Origin: BQJD01 sp965652415
GTDB taxonomy: Bacteria > Pseudomonadota > Gammaproteobacteria > Arenicellales > CAJQKF01
Assembly (NCBI GenBank): GCA_965652415.1
Contig: CBFGVH010000004.1
Coordinates: 1 to 64,000 of the forward strand
Direction of reading: 5' to 3'
DNA: 64,000 nucleotides
How positions within the stretch are numbered: the first letter of the stretch is position 1; every line of letters starts with the position of its first letter. The position numbers were made by a program, and so were the translations under genes. A model generated the notes under the pieces. That model searched no databases. It saw nothing but the letters and a program-made list of their open reading frames with translations, and was not told the DNA's origin. Below, piece after piece: positions 8,842-17,562 of the stretch.

Positions 8842-9750
8842 TTACGATCGGGCGCGGCGGCGGCGTCCGGCGCGCTTCTCCCTGGCCCCGCCCTGTCCTT
8901 CGGCGGCGGGCTCGCGATAGCGGCGAATCCAGCTTCGGCAGTCCGGATCGTGTCCCATCATGACGTCGGCGCCGAGGATGGCCTGTACCACCTCGGCATG
9001 CAGCGGGTTGGTGATGGCCGAGGTCATGCCAGCGCCAATGGCCATGGTCAGGAAGGCCGCGTTCATGCCGTTGCGATTGGGCAGGCCGAAGCTGACGTTG
9101 GATGCGCCGCAGGTCGTGTTGACCTTGAGCTCGTCACGCAGGCGGCGCACCAGCCGCAGCACCTGGACGCCGGCGGTGTTGATGGCGCCGATGGGCATGA
9201 CCAGCGGATCGACCACGATGTCCGACACCGGGATGCCGTGGTCGGCGGCGCGCTCGACGATCTTTTTCGCCACGGCGAAACGCACGTCCGGATCCTCCGA
9301 GATCCCGGTCTCATCGTTGGAAATCGCCACCACGGCGGCGCCGTATTTCTTCACCAGCGGCAGCACCGACTCCAGCCTGTCGTCTTCGCCGGTCACCGAG
9401 TTCACCAGCGGCTTGCCCTTGTAGACCGCGAGACCCGCCTCGAGCGCCGCGACGATCGAGGAGTCGATCGACAGCGGCACGTCGGTCAGGGACTGCACCA
9501 GCTGGACCGCTTCGGCCAGGATTCGCGGCTCGTCGGCAAGCGGAATGCCCGCGTTGACGTCGAGCACATGAGCGCCGGCCTCGACCTGCGCGATGGCGTC
9601 CGCCTCGACGCGGCTGAAATCGCCCGCGGCCATCTCCTGGGCCAGCAGCTTCCTGCCGGTGGGATTGATGCGTTCGCCGATTAACACGAACGGTCGGTCG
9701 AACCCTATCACCACCTCGCGGCTGGCGGAGCTGATCACGGTATCGGTCAC
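8842..9750 (-). CDS. Methyltetrahydrofolate:corrinoid methyltransferase (pterin-binding)
   Basis: 302-residue TIM-barrel protein of the pterin-binding (DHPS-like) family, related to AcsE and the MetH folate domain. It moves methyl groups between methyl-corrinoid protein and THF. Motifs seen are LIGERINPTGRK at the N-terminus, AQVEAGAHVLDVNAG, PLSIDSS, LVNSVTGE, VVDPLVMPIG and CGASNVSFGLPNR. The C-terminal tail is unusual, rich in Arg and Lys after HDPDCRSWIRRYREP. It begins with GTG, and its start overlaps the metF stop by four bases (GTGA, 9747-9750). Confidence 0.9.
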   Translation of the reverse strand: MTDTVISSASREVVIGFDRPFVLIGERINPTGRKLLAQEMAAGDFSRVEADAIAQVEAGAHVLDVNAGIPLADEPRILAEAVQLVQSLTDVPLSIDSSIVAALEAGLAVYKGKPLVNSVTGEDDRLESVLPLVKKYGAAVVAISNDETGISEDPDVRFAVAKKIVERAADHGIPVSDIVVDPLVMPIGAINTAGVQVLRLVRRLRDELKVNTTCGASNVSFGLPNRNGMNAAFLTMAIGAGMTSAITNPLHAEVVQAILGADVMMGHDPDCRSWIRRYREPAAEGQGGAREKRAGRRRRARS

Positions 9751-10763
9751 TGTGCAAGCCTCATGTCTGTGTTTGCGGGGCGGTTGGGAAACCAGGGCAC
9801 GCGACCCTCGAGGATCCCGGAAGCGTCCACGATCTCGGCAACCGACTCTTCCTGCCGGTAGGCCATGATGTGGATGCCGGCCACTCCCTTGATTTCACGA
9901 ATTCGCTGAATCAGTTCGATGCAGATCTTCTTGCCTTCGAGCCTGGGCTTTTCGGCCTTGAGCAGCCGCTCGATCACGTCGTCGGGAATATGCACGCCCG
10001 GCACGTGGTCGCGGATCCACGACGCGGCCCGCCCCGACGCCAGCGGCCCGACCCCGACCAGGATGAACACCTTCTCGTCCAGGCCCCGGTCGCACACCTG
10101 TTCCATGAACCGCTCAAGGCGCGGCACGTCGTAGCAGTACTGGGTCTGCACGAACTGCGCCCCCGCGGCCACTTTCTTCGCCAGCCGGTCGACGCGAAAG
10201 TCGAGCGGCTCGGCGAACGGGTTCTCGGCGGCGCCGAGAAAAATCTTCGGCGAGAAGTCGAGTTTGCGCCCGCTCAGGAACTCGGACTCGTCGCGCATTC
10301 GCCGCGCCGTGGTCAGCAGCGACATGCAGTCGAAGTCGAACACCGGCTTGGCGCCCGGCTGGTCGCCGGCCTGCACGCCGTCCCCGGACAGGCACAGGAT
10401 GTTCGCCACGCCCATCGCCGCCGCTCCGAGAATGTCTCCCTGGATGGCGATGCGGTTCCGGTCGCGGCAGGAGATCTGCATGATCGTCGAGTAGCCGACG
10501 CGCGTCAGAAGCGCGCACACGCCGACGCTCGACATGTGGCAGTTGGCGCCCGATCCGTCGGTCGCGTTGATCGCATCGACGTAGCCGTCGAATATCCTCG
10601 CCCTCAGGTACACCTCTTCCGGGTCCGCGGAGTCCGGCGGGGCCAGTTCCGCCGTTACCGCGAACTTGCCCCCGCGCAGCACGCGCTCGAACCGCCCCGG
10701 CGACACGTGCCCGGGAAGTATCGGCAGAGAATAACCCGGAACCGGCTCGTCTTCAAAGTACAT
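9747..10763 (-). CDS. metF: Methylenetetrahydrofolate reductase
   Basis: FAD-dependent TIM-barrel enzyme interconverting 5,10-methylene-THF and 5-methyl-THF. ATG 10763 is preferred over an in-frame start nine codons upstream because GGGGAG lies about eight bases before it. This gives 338 residues. Motifs include FAVTAELAPPDSADPEEV, DAINATDGSGANCHMSS, LCLSGDGVQAGDQPGA, GAAENPFA and AAGAQFVQTQYCYD. Placed between the MetV-like protein and the corrinoid methyltransferase, it probably works in the oxidative direction here. That is inference from context. Confidence 0.92.
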   Translation of the reverse strand: MYFEDEPVPGYSLPILPGHVSPGRFERVLRGGKFAVTAELAPPDSADPEEVYLRARIFDGYVDAINATDGSGANCHMSSVGVCALLTRVGYSTIMQISCRDRNRIAIQGDILGAAAMGVANILCLSGDGVQAGDQPGAKPVFDFDCMSLLTTARRMRDESEFLSGRKLDFSPKIFLGAAENPFAEPLDFRVDRLAKKVAAGAQFVQTQYCYDVPRLERFMEQVCDRGLDEKVFILVGVGPLASGRAASWIRDHVPGVHIPDDVIERLLKAEKPRLEGKKICIELIQRIREIKGVAGIHIMAYRQEESVAEIVDASGILEGRVPWFPNRPANTDMRLAQ

Positions 10764-10791
10764 GGCCGAACTCCCCGCCCGACGGGGCATT

Positions 10792-11259
10792 TCAGGATTG
10801 CTGGTAGAACTGCTCGTCGCGAAGACGCCGTACCTCGCGCAACCACGCAGAGGAGCCTTTCAGGGAACGGTCGACCACCACCTGAACGTCGAGAATGCGC
10901 TGTCCGTTGCGCATCCTGAGGCTCCCTTCGTAGGCCTCGACCCACACGCATCGCATATCGGGCTTCACCTCGCAGTTCCCGTTGGCGCGCACGCCGCCGC
11001 ACGGCCCGTTGCGAATCTCCTTGGGGCAGTTCATGGGGCAGGACATGCCGGTGGAGCTGAGCACGCAGCGGCCGCACATCCGGCAGTCGAACAGGAATCC
11101 CTTGACCCGCTTCTCGATCGCGGTCACCGGCTTTTCGACACGGTCGTAGCCGATTTTCAACCACAACGGGTGCAGCGCGGCGAAGAACCGCTCGAAGTGC
11201 CGATAGAACCACTCCATCTGTCGTGCGTGGCGCACCGACCATCGTCTCACCGCGTACAT
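10792..11259 (-). CDS. MetV-like protein (methylenetetrahydrofolate reductase C-terminal domain, Cys-rich)
   Basis: 155 residues with a cysteine-rich centre: CRMCGRC, then SCPMNCPKEIRNGPCGG and CEV, MRCVW. This is the pattern of the MTHFR C-terminal (DUF5981/MetV) family. In acetogens MetV pairs with MetF as an iron-sulfur or zinc subunit of the reductase complex, which is known for the family. The gene sits directly upstream of metF in the same operon. The N-terminal 55 residues are basic and aromatic, with no Cys. Whether it binds a cluster or zinc cannot be read from sequence. Confidence 0.83.
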   Translation of the reverse strand: MYAVRRWSVRHARQMEWFYRHFERFFAALHPLWLKIGYDRVEKPVTAIEKRVKGFLFDCRMCGRCVLSSTGMSCPMNCPKEIRNGPCGGVRANGNCEVKPDMRCVWVEAYEGSLRMRNGQRILDVQVVVDRSLKGSSAWLREVRRLRDEQFYQQS

Positions 11260-11271
11260 GGCAGCTCGCCG

Positions 11272-11580
11272 TCAGTCGTCAGCGGCGGGACGGCGGCCCT
11301 TGCCGCGAATCATCGCCGCCAGCATGTCGTCGTCGATGGATGCCTGAAGTACCTCGGCGCGCGCCCGGGCCGCGGCGTCGATGTCGCCCGAGACTTCCTC
11401 GGTCTCGCGCCGCCATTCCTCGAGGTAGGCGTCGGTGCCGCCCTTGCCGGCGCGCATGGCGGCGCGGTCGATGGCTTCCTGGAAACGTTCGGGCAGCTGC
11501 ACCTTGGCCGTGCGCCTGCCCTGCTTGACGATGACCTGGGCCGGGATGTCGCGCCAGTACACGGTGATGAGTTTCGCCAT
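11272..11580 (-). CDS. 'Virulence factor' family small protein
   Basis: 102-residue soluble protein starting MAKLITVYWRDIPAQVIVKQGRRTAKVQLPERFQEAID, which matches the small family named Virulence_fact in Pfam. The name is historical and no function is established. The frame is open further upstream, but ATG 11580 is the family-like start and lies just after the DUF1638 gene. From memory, homologues recur beside MtgC-type corrinoid protein and DUF1638 genes in marine Proteobacteria, so a role in corrinoid or methyl transfer is likely. No catalytic residues or Cys stand out. Confidence 0.72.
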   Translation of the reverse strand: MAKLITVYWRDIPAQVIVKQGRRTAKVQLPERFQEAIDRAAMRAGKGGTDAYLEEWRRETEEVSGDIDAAARARAEVLQASIDDDMLAAMIRGKGRRPAADD

Positions 11581-11587
11581 GGCGGCG

Positions 11588-12187
11588 TCAGACGAGGGCT
11601 TCGAGAGCGGACTCGAACGCATCGAGCCCGGTCGGCACGCGCTCGTACTCGAGGCCGAGGAAGGCCGCGGCATCGGCGGCCTCGCGATCCAGTGCCGCAT
11701 CGTCGCTCTGCGCCAGGTACACCAGTCGGCGGTAGTTGCCGAAAAGCATGTCCTTCAGTTCGGGGTGACGGTCGATGCCCATGCCCTTGACGATCAGGCG
11801 GGTGAAATTGCGTGCGAGGTAGTCGGTCAGGTAGAAGGTGGCCGCGTCACGCTCGGCCAGTTCGGCGAATCGGCCGGCGCCGGCGAAGAACTCGTAACAG
11901 TGGGCGCCCGGGATGCGATCGACGCCGTGCCGGCGCGCCACCTCATCCAGCAAGCCCCCGCTGCCGCAGTCGGCGTAGCCGATCACGATGCGCTCGAAGC
12001 GGCCCTCGTTCTCCATGATCTTGCGCTCCACCGCCGGCGCGATGCGCTCGGGCCGGTTGTGCAGTTCGGCGGGCAGGCATTGGATCTCGACCGCCTGCCA
12101 ATCGTTGAGGCGCCGGATGCGTACCAACTCGTTCGCCACGGCGCCGCAGGCGATCACGAGCACCTTGCCCGGGGCGTTGGAGGACAT
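11588..12187 (-). CDS. DUF1638 family protein
   Basis: 199 residues starting MSSNAPGKVLVIACGAVANELVRI. Motifs typical of DUF1638 are seen: IQCLPAELHNRPERIAPAVERKI, IGYADCGSGGLLDE and HCYEFFAGAGRFAEL. Cys and His in IACG, YADCG and HCYEFF are candidates for metal or cofactor contact, but this is not proven. It lies four bases after the corrinoid-protein stop and before the 'virulence factor' gene, so it is embedded in the one-carbon operon. The function is unknown; a corrinoid chaperone or accessory role is inference. Confidence 0.82.
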   Translation of the reverse strand: MSSNAPGKVLVIACGAVANELVRIRRLNDWQAVEIQCLPAELHNRPERIAPAVERKIMENEGRFERIVIGYADCGSGGLLDEVARRHGVDRIPGAHCYEFFAGAGRFAELAERDAATFYLTDYLARNFTRLIVKGMGIDRHPELKDMLFGNYRRLVYLAQSDDAALDREAADAAAFLGLEYERVPTGLDAFESALEALV

Positions 12188-12191
12188 CGTC

Positions 12192-12905
<714 letters not shown>

Positions 12906-13067
12906 GATTCACTCACTCGATACTGCTGGGGTCCGCTGCCGCCGGGGTACGCCTGGAAGGCGTCGGGCGGCCGTTCGGCTGGTCGCCTTCGGGCACCCAT
13001 CGTACCCGATTCGCCGGCGATTTATGGGCCACGGAGACACCGGCTGCTGGCGCCGGCGCGACACCAG

Positions 13068-13073
13068 TTTATA
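13068..13073 (-). promoter_or_regulatory. Candidate -10 element upstream of corrinoid operon
   Basis: TATAAA on the minus strand, in an AT-rich patch of the 206-base gap between the formate-THF ligase stop and the corrinoid-protein start. No good -35 lies at the right distance, so an activator may be needed. The gap suggests that the ligase and the corrinoid operon can be transcribed separately. Confidence 0.3.
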
Positions 13074-13111
13074 GTAGAACGACAAACGCTAAAACCTCGC
13101 CCCGCACGCGG

Positions 13112-14791
13112 TCAAAACAGACCGGTGGTGTTGCCGGATTCGTCGAGACGAATGCGGGTAGCGGCAGGCACCCGCGGCAGTCCGGGCATGGTCATGATGT
13201 CACCGCAGATCACGACCAGGAAACCGGCGCCGGCGGCCAGGCGCACCTCGCGCACTGGCACCACGTGATTCGACGGCGCACCGCGCAGGGCCGGGTCGGT
13301 GGAGAAGCTGTACTGGGTCTTGGCGATGCATACCGGGAGATGGCCGAAGCCGTCGTCCTCGAAGGCCTTGAACTGAGCCCGCACACGGCTTTCGGCGGTG
13401 ATGTCGTCGGCCCCGTACAGGCGCCGGGCGATGGTGCGCACCTTCTCCCAGGGAGACAGCGAGTCCTCGTAAAGAGGCATGAACTGGCTGCGGCCGGCCT
13501 CGGCCAGCGCCGCCACCTCGCGCGCCAGCTGCTCGGTGCCGGCGCCGCCTTCGGAGAAGTGGGTACAGGGCACCGCGGTCACGCCGTGGCCGGCGCAGAA
13601 CTCCTTCACCAGTTCCAGTTCCGCGTCGGTATCGCTGGCGAAGCGGTTGATGGCCACCACCAGCGGCACGCCGAACTGGTGAACGTTCTCGATGTGTCGG
13701 CGCAGGTTGGCGAAACCTTCACGGACGGCATCGAGGTTTTCGGCGCCGAGTGCGTCCCGGGCCACGCCGCCGTGGTACTTCAGGGCGCGAATCGTCGCCA
13801 CCAGCACGGCGGCGTCGGGCGCCAGGCCCGACTTGCGGCACTTGATATCGAAGAACTTCTCGGCCCCGAGGTCGGCGCCGAAGCCCGCCTCGGTGACCAC
13901 GAAGTCGGCCAGCCCCAGGGCGGTGGTGGTGGCGATCACCGAGTTGCAGCCGTGTGCGATATTTGCAAACGGCCCGCCGTGGATGATCGCCGGGTTGCCT
14001 TCCAGTGTCTGCACCAGGTTGGGACTGAAAGCATCCTTGAGCAGCACGGTCATCGGCCCGGCCGCTTCGAGTTCCGCACAGCGAATCGGCCGGCGTTCGC
14101 GGGTGTAGCCGACGATGATGTCGCCCAGGCGCCGCTCGAGGTCCTCGAGACTCGATGCCAGGCAGAAGATGGCCATCACCTCGGAGGCCACGGTGATGTC
14201 GAACCCCGACTCGCGCGGGAAGCCGTTGGCGATGCCGCCCAGGGCCACGTTGACCTGGCGCAGGGCGCGGTCGTTCATGTCCAGCACCCGTCGCCAGGCC
14301 ACCCGGCGCGTGTCGAATCCGAGCTCGTTGCCCCAGTAGATGTGGTTGTCGATCATCGCCGCGAGCAGGTTGTGGGCCGCGGTGATGGCGTGAAAATCGC
14401 CGGTGAAATGAAGGTTGATGTCCTCCATGGGGATCACCTGAGCGTATCCGCCGCCGGCCGCGCCGCCCTTCATGCCGAAGCAGGGCCCGAGGCTCGGCTC
14501 GCGCAGGCACACCACCGCGTTCCTGCCGATGCGGTTGAGGCCGTCGGTGAGGCCAACCGAGGTCGTGGTCTTGCCCTCGCCTGCCGGCGTGGGAGAAATC
14601 GCCGTGACCAGCACCAGGCGCCCGCGCGGCCGTGCCGCGGCCTCGTTCACCATCGCCGCGCCGATCTTCGCCTTGTCGTGGCCGAAGGGACGCAGGTGCT
14701 CCCACGCGATGCCCAGGCGCTCGCCGATCTCGCCGATCGGACGGGGGGTGACGCTGCGGGCGATTTCTATATCGGATTTCATCTCGGGCAC
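13112..14791 (-). CDS. fhs: Formate--tetrahydrofolate ligase
   Basis: Homotetrameric enzyme joining formate, THF and ATP to 10-formyl-THF, reversible. MKSDIEIARS at the N-terminus, the ATP loop TPAGEGKTT, REPSLGPCFGMKGGAAGGGYAQV and FDIKCRKSGLAPDAAVLVATIRALKYHGG are diagnostic. A GTG at 14791 has GGAG nine bases upstream and yields MPEMKSDIEIA. ATG 14782 matches other family starts but lacks a well-spaced site. Next to a methyl-transfer operon it would release formate and ATP from oxidised methyl groups. The methylene-THF dehydrogenase/cyclohydrolase (FolD) needed between MetF and Fhs is not in this window. Confidence 0.94.
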   Translation of the reverse strand: MPEMKSDIEIARSVTPRPIGEIGERLGIAWEHLRPFGHDKAKIGAAMVNEAAARPRGRLVLVTAISPTPAGEGKTTTSVGLTDGLNRIGRNAVVCLREPSLGPCFGMKGGAAGGGYAQVIPMEDINLHFTGDFHAITAAHNLLAAMIDNHIYWGNELGFDTRRVAWRRVLDMNDRALRQVNVALGGIANGFPRESGFDITVASEVMAIFCLASSLEDLERRLGDIIVGYTRERRPIRCAELEAAGPMTVLLKDAFSPNLVQTLEGNPAIIHGGPFANIAHGCNSVIATTTALGLADFVVTEAGFGADLGAEKFFDIKCRKSGLAPDAAVLVATIRALKYHGGVARDALGAENLDAVREGFANLRRHIENVHQFGVPLVVAINRFASDTDAELELVKEFCAGHGVTAVPCTHFSEGGAGTEQLAREVAALAEAGRSQFMPLYEDSLSPWEKVRTIARRLYGADDITAESRVRAQFKAFEDDGFGHLPVCIAKTQYSFSTDPALRGAPSNHVVPVREVRLAAGAGFLVVICGDIMTMPGLPRVPAATRIRLDESGNTTGLF

Positions 14792-14978
14792 GAACGCGTT
14801 CTCCGGCGGATGGACGGGCGCCAAGGCCCATTGCGAAAGTGCGCGTAGCGTAGCACCCGCCCCGCGCGAGACTTTGCCAGCGGCGCCCGCCGCGAAGCGA
14901 AAAACGACTCGCGCGAGCCGTCCCGGTGACGCCGCCGGGCGCTGCCCGTGCGGCCGCGCACCCTGAGGAGGCGTCGCC

Positions 14979-16214
14979 CTACGTCGAGGCCGTCTCGGGC
15001 AGGTGCCTGAAGTCCCGCTCGCGCATGCCGATCAGGTAGAGGATGCTGTCGAGGCTCGATGCTCCCAGCGCCAGTCGCGCCTGGCGCCGCACCACCGGCT
15101 TGGCGCGAAAGGCGATGCCGAGACCGGCGATGCTGAGCATTTTGAGATCGTTGGCGCCGTCGCCGACGGCAATCACCTGCTCCAACCGGATGCCCTCGCG
15201 CTCGGCTATGGTGCACAGCAACTCCGCCTTCCTGTCCTCGTCGATGATCTCGCCGACGACCTTTCCCGTCAGCCGACCGTCGACGATCTCGAGCTCGTTG
15301 GCGTAGACGTAGTCGATGCCGAGACGCTCCTTCAGGCGACGGGCGAACCACGTGAATCCTCCGGAGATGATCGCGGTCCGAAACCGGTAGTGCTTCAGCG
15401 TCCGCACCAGGGCCTCGGCGCCGTCGGTCACCCTGACCGATTCCGCCACCTTCTCGAGCTCCTCCTCGCCCAGCCCCCGAAGCAGCGCAAGGCGCCGGGT
15501 GAAGCTTTCCTTGAAATCGAGTTCGCCGGCCATGGCCCTCGCAGTGATGCGACCGACCTCGTCGCCGACGCCGGCGACGCGGGCAAGCTCGTCGATCACC
15601 TCGTTCTGGATCAGCGTCGAGTCCATGTCGAAGCACACCAAGCGGCGGTTGCGCCGGAACACGTTGTCCTCCTGGATGGCGACGTCGATGTCGAGGCTCT
15701 GCGACAGCTGCAGGAACGTGGCGTGCATCACCGACAGGTCCTTGACGTCGCCGCGCACGTGGAAGTCGATGGCCGCGCGCCGCTTGTGCTCCGGGGTGCT
15801 CAGAAGCGCACGACCCGACAAGCGGTTGATGCGATCTATGTTCAGTCCCCCGACCGCGATGAGCTCGGCGACGCGGCAGATGTGCTCGGCACGGATCTGC
15901 TTGCCGAGCACCGTGATCACGTGCCGCGAGCGGCCCTGCTGGCCCACCCAGCGGCTGTACTCGGCCTCGCTCACCGGGGTGACGTGCATGTTCAGACCGA
16001 GCCGATGGGCCTCGAACATCAGTTCCTTGAACAGGGCCGAATCCGACGCCTGGGGCGGGATCTCCACCAGCATGCCCCAGGCGAGGTTGTCGTGGATCAC
16101 GGCCTGGCCGATGTCCAGCACGTTCAGGTGATAGCGCCCCATGATCGCGGTCAGCGACGCGGTGATGCCGGGGCGGTCGGAGCCGGTGACGTTGACAAGA
16201 ACGATCTCGCTCAT
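14979..16214 (-). CDS. serB: Phosphoserine phosphatase with tandem ACT domains
   Basis: 411-residue HAD-family enzyme performing the last step of serine biosynthesis, phosphoserine to serine. Two N-terminal ACT-like regions (about 1-75 and 95-175) precede the HAD domain. The nucleophile motif is DMDST with Asp196 and acid/base Asp198. SGGFT and VGDGANDLKM supply the remaining HAD motifs. This long form is common in Gammaproteobacteria and Actinobacteria. It lies 53 bases downstream of serC on the same strand, so the two phosphorylated-pathway genes form a unit. Serine is also a source of one-carbon units. Confidence 0.93.
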   Translation of the reverse strand: MSEIVLVNVTGSDRPGITASLTAIMGRYHLNVLDIGQAVIHDNLAWGMLVEIPPQASDSALFKELMFEAHRLGLNMHVTPVSEAEYSRWVGQQGRSRHVITVLGKQIRAEHICRVAELIAVGGLNIDRINRLSGRALLSTPEHKRRAAIDFHVRGDVKDLSVMHATFLQLSQSLDIDVAIQEDNVFRRNRRLVCFDMDSTLIQNEVIDELARVAGVGDEVGRITARAMAGELDFKESFTRRLALLRGLGEEELEKVAESVRVTDGAEALVRTLKHYRFRTAIISGGFTWFARRLKERLGIDYVYANELEIVDGRLTGKVVGEIIDEDRKAELLCTIAEREGIRLEQVIAVGDGANDLKMLSIAGLGIAFRAKPVVRRQARLALGASSLDSILYLIGMRERDFRHLPETAST

Positions 16215-16267
16215 GGCCTTGTGCGAGCGCGGGCCTGTTCAGCAGGGAATGGCCGCTGGACGCCCGG

Positions 16268-17371
16268 TCACGCCGGGTTGGCGGCGCGGAACGCGGCCAT
16301 GAAGTCGACAAGGGAGCGCACTCCCGCTTCCGGCATGGCGTTGTAAATGCTGGCACGCACGCCGCCGACGCTCCGATGGCCCTTGAGGTTGACCATGCCC
16401 CGCGCGGCGGCCTCCTTCAGAAAACGCGCCTCGAGGGCCTCGTCGGGCAGGCGGAACACCACGTTCATGTGCGAACGGCAGGCCTTGTCGACGGGGCTGC
16501 GGTAGTATCCGCCGCTGCCGTCGATGGCTTCGTACAGCAACCCCGCCTTTCGCGCTGCGGCGAGTTCCATGGCCTCGAGGCCGCCGTTCGCCTCGATCCA
16601 CCTCAGGACCTTGCCCAGCATGTACACCGCGAAGACCGGCGGGGTGTTGAACATGGAGTCCTTGTCGACGTGAACGTCGTAGCGCAGGTAGCGTCCCAGG
16701 GCCTTGTTCAGACCGGCAACGACGGAATTGCGGACGTACACCACCGCCAGCCCCGCAGGCCCGAGGTTCTTCTGCACGCCGCCGTAGACGAGGTCGACAC
16801 GGTCCCAGGGTATGGGCCTGGCCATGTACTCCGAGGAGACGTCGGCGATGAGGGGCACGGACACATCGGGCCACTCCGGGAAGCGGATACCGCCGATGGT
16901 TTCATTGCTGGTGATGTGCAGGTAGCGGGTGCCGCCGCGGATCGCGATCTCGTCCGAAGAAGGCATGCGCGCGTAGCCGTGCGCCTGACCGTCCCAGGCG
17001 ACGTACACGTCGCCGTAGCACTTCGCGTCGGCGATGGCACCCTTCGCCCACGAGCCGCTGTCGACGTACCCGGCGCATGCGCCCTCGGCCAGGAAATTCA
17101 TCGGCACCATCGAGAACTGCAGCGTCGCCCCGCCCTGCAGGAACAGGACCTCGAACTCGTCACCGCAGCCGGCCACGCGCCGCGCCAGGTCCTTGGCCTC
17201 CTCGTGCACCGCCATGAAATGACTGCCGCGATGACTCATCTCGACCAGGGACATGCCCGAACCCTGGTAGTCCACGAACTCCTGCTGAACCTCGCTCAAC
17301 ACCTCCAGCGGAAGGGTGGAAGGACCGGCACTGAAATTGAACACCCGATTGACGGTGCCTGGATGATTCAT
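16268..17371 (-). CDS. serC: Phosphoserine aminotransferase
   Basis: 367-residue class V PLP enzyme converting 3-phosphohydroxypyruvate to phosphoserine. NFSAGPSTLP at the start, the PLP-lysine motif YGGVQKNLGPAG (Lys201) and the C-terminal NLKGHRSVGGVRASIYNAM are diagnostic. ATG 17371 is chosen over open frame upstream because GGAG lies six bases before it and the N-terminus fits the family. It also serves pyridoxine biosynthesis in many Gammaproteobacteria. It is followed by serB. Confidence 0.94.
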   Translation of the reverse strand: MNHPGTVNRVFNFSAGPSTLPLEVLSEVQQEFVDYQGSGMSLVEMSHRGSHFMAVHEEAKDLARRVAGCGDEFEVLFLQGGATLQFSMVPMNFLAEGACAGYVDSGSWAKGAIADAKCYGDVYVAWDGQAHGYARMPSSDEIAIRGGTRYLHITSNETIGGIRFPEWPDVSVPLIADVSSEYMARPIPWDRVDLVYGGVQKNLGPAGLAVVYVRNSVVAGLNKALGRYLRYDVHVDKDSMFNTPPVFAVYMLGKVLRWIEANGGLEAMELAAARKAGLLYEAIDGSGGYYRSPVDKACRSHMNVVFRLPDEALEARFLKEAAARGMVNLKGHRSVGGVRASIYNAMPEAGVRSLVDFMAAFRAANPA

Positions 17372-17526
17372 CGAAAACTCCGGGGGGCGATCGGTGCGCC
17401 GCCGTCCACCGCGCGGGCACGCACCGATCCGTTGACGAGACGTTCCTGAAGACAAGGACGGACGATCTCTGCCCGACGCGGGCGGTGGGAGCGGCGACTT
17501 CGGCCGGGCCCCGCGGGCAGGCTCGC

Positions 17527-17532
17527 ATTATA
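17527..17532 (-). promoter_or_regulatory. Candidate -10 of the serC-serB unit
   Basis: A perfect TATAAT on the minus strand, between the histidine-kinase stop and the serC start, about 155 bases before the serC ATG. No clear -35 is visible at 16-18 bases. It would begin a long leader that contains a GCCCG/CGGGC hairpin. Confidence 0.4.
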
Positions 17533-17562
17533 ACAGGGGCGCGCCGCCCACGCCCGCGGCCG

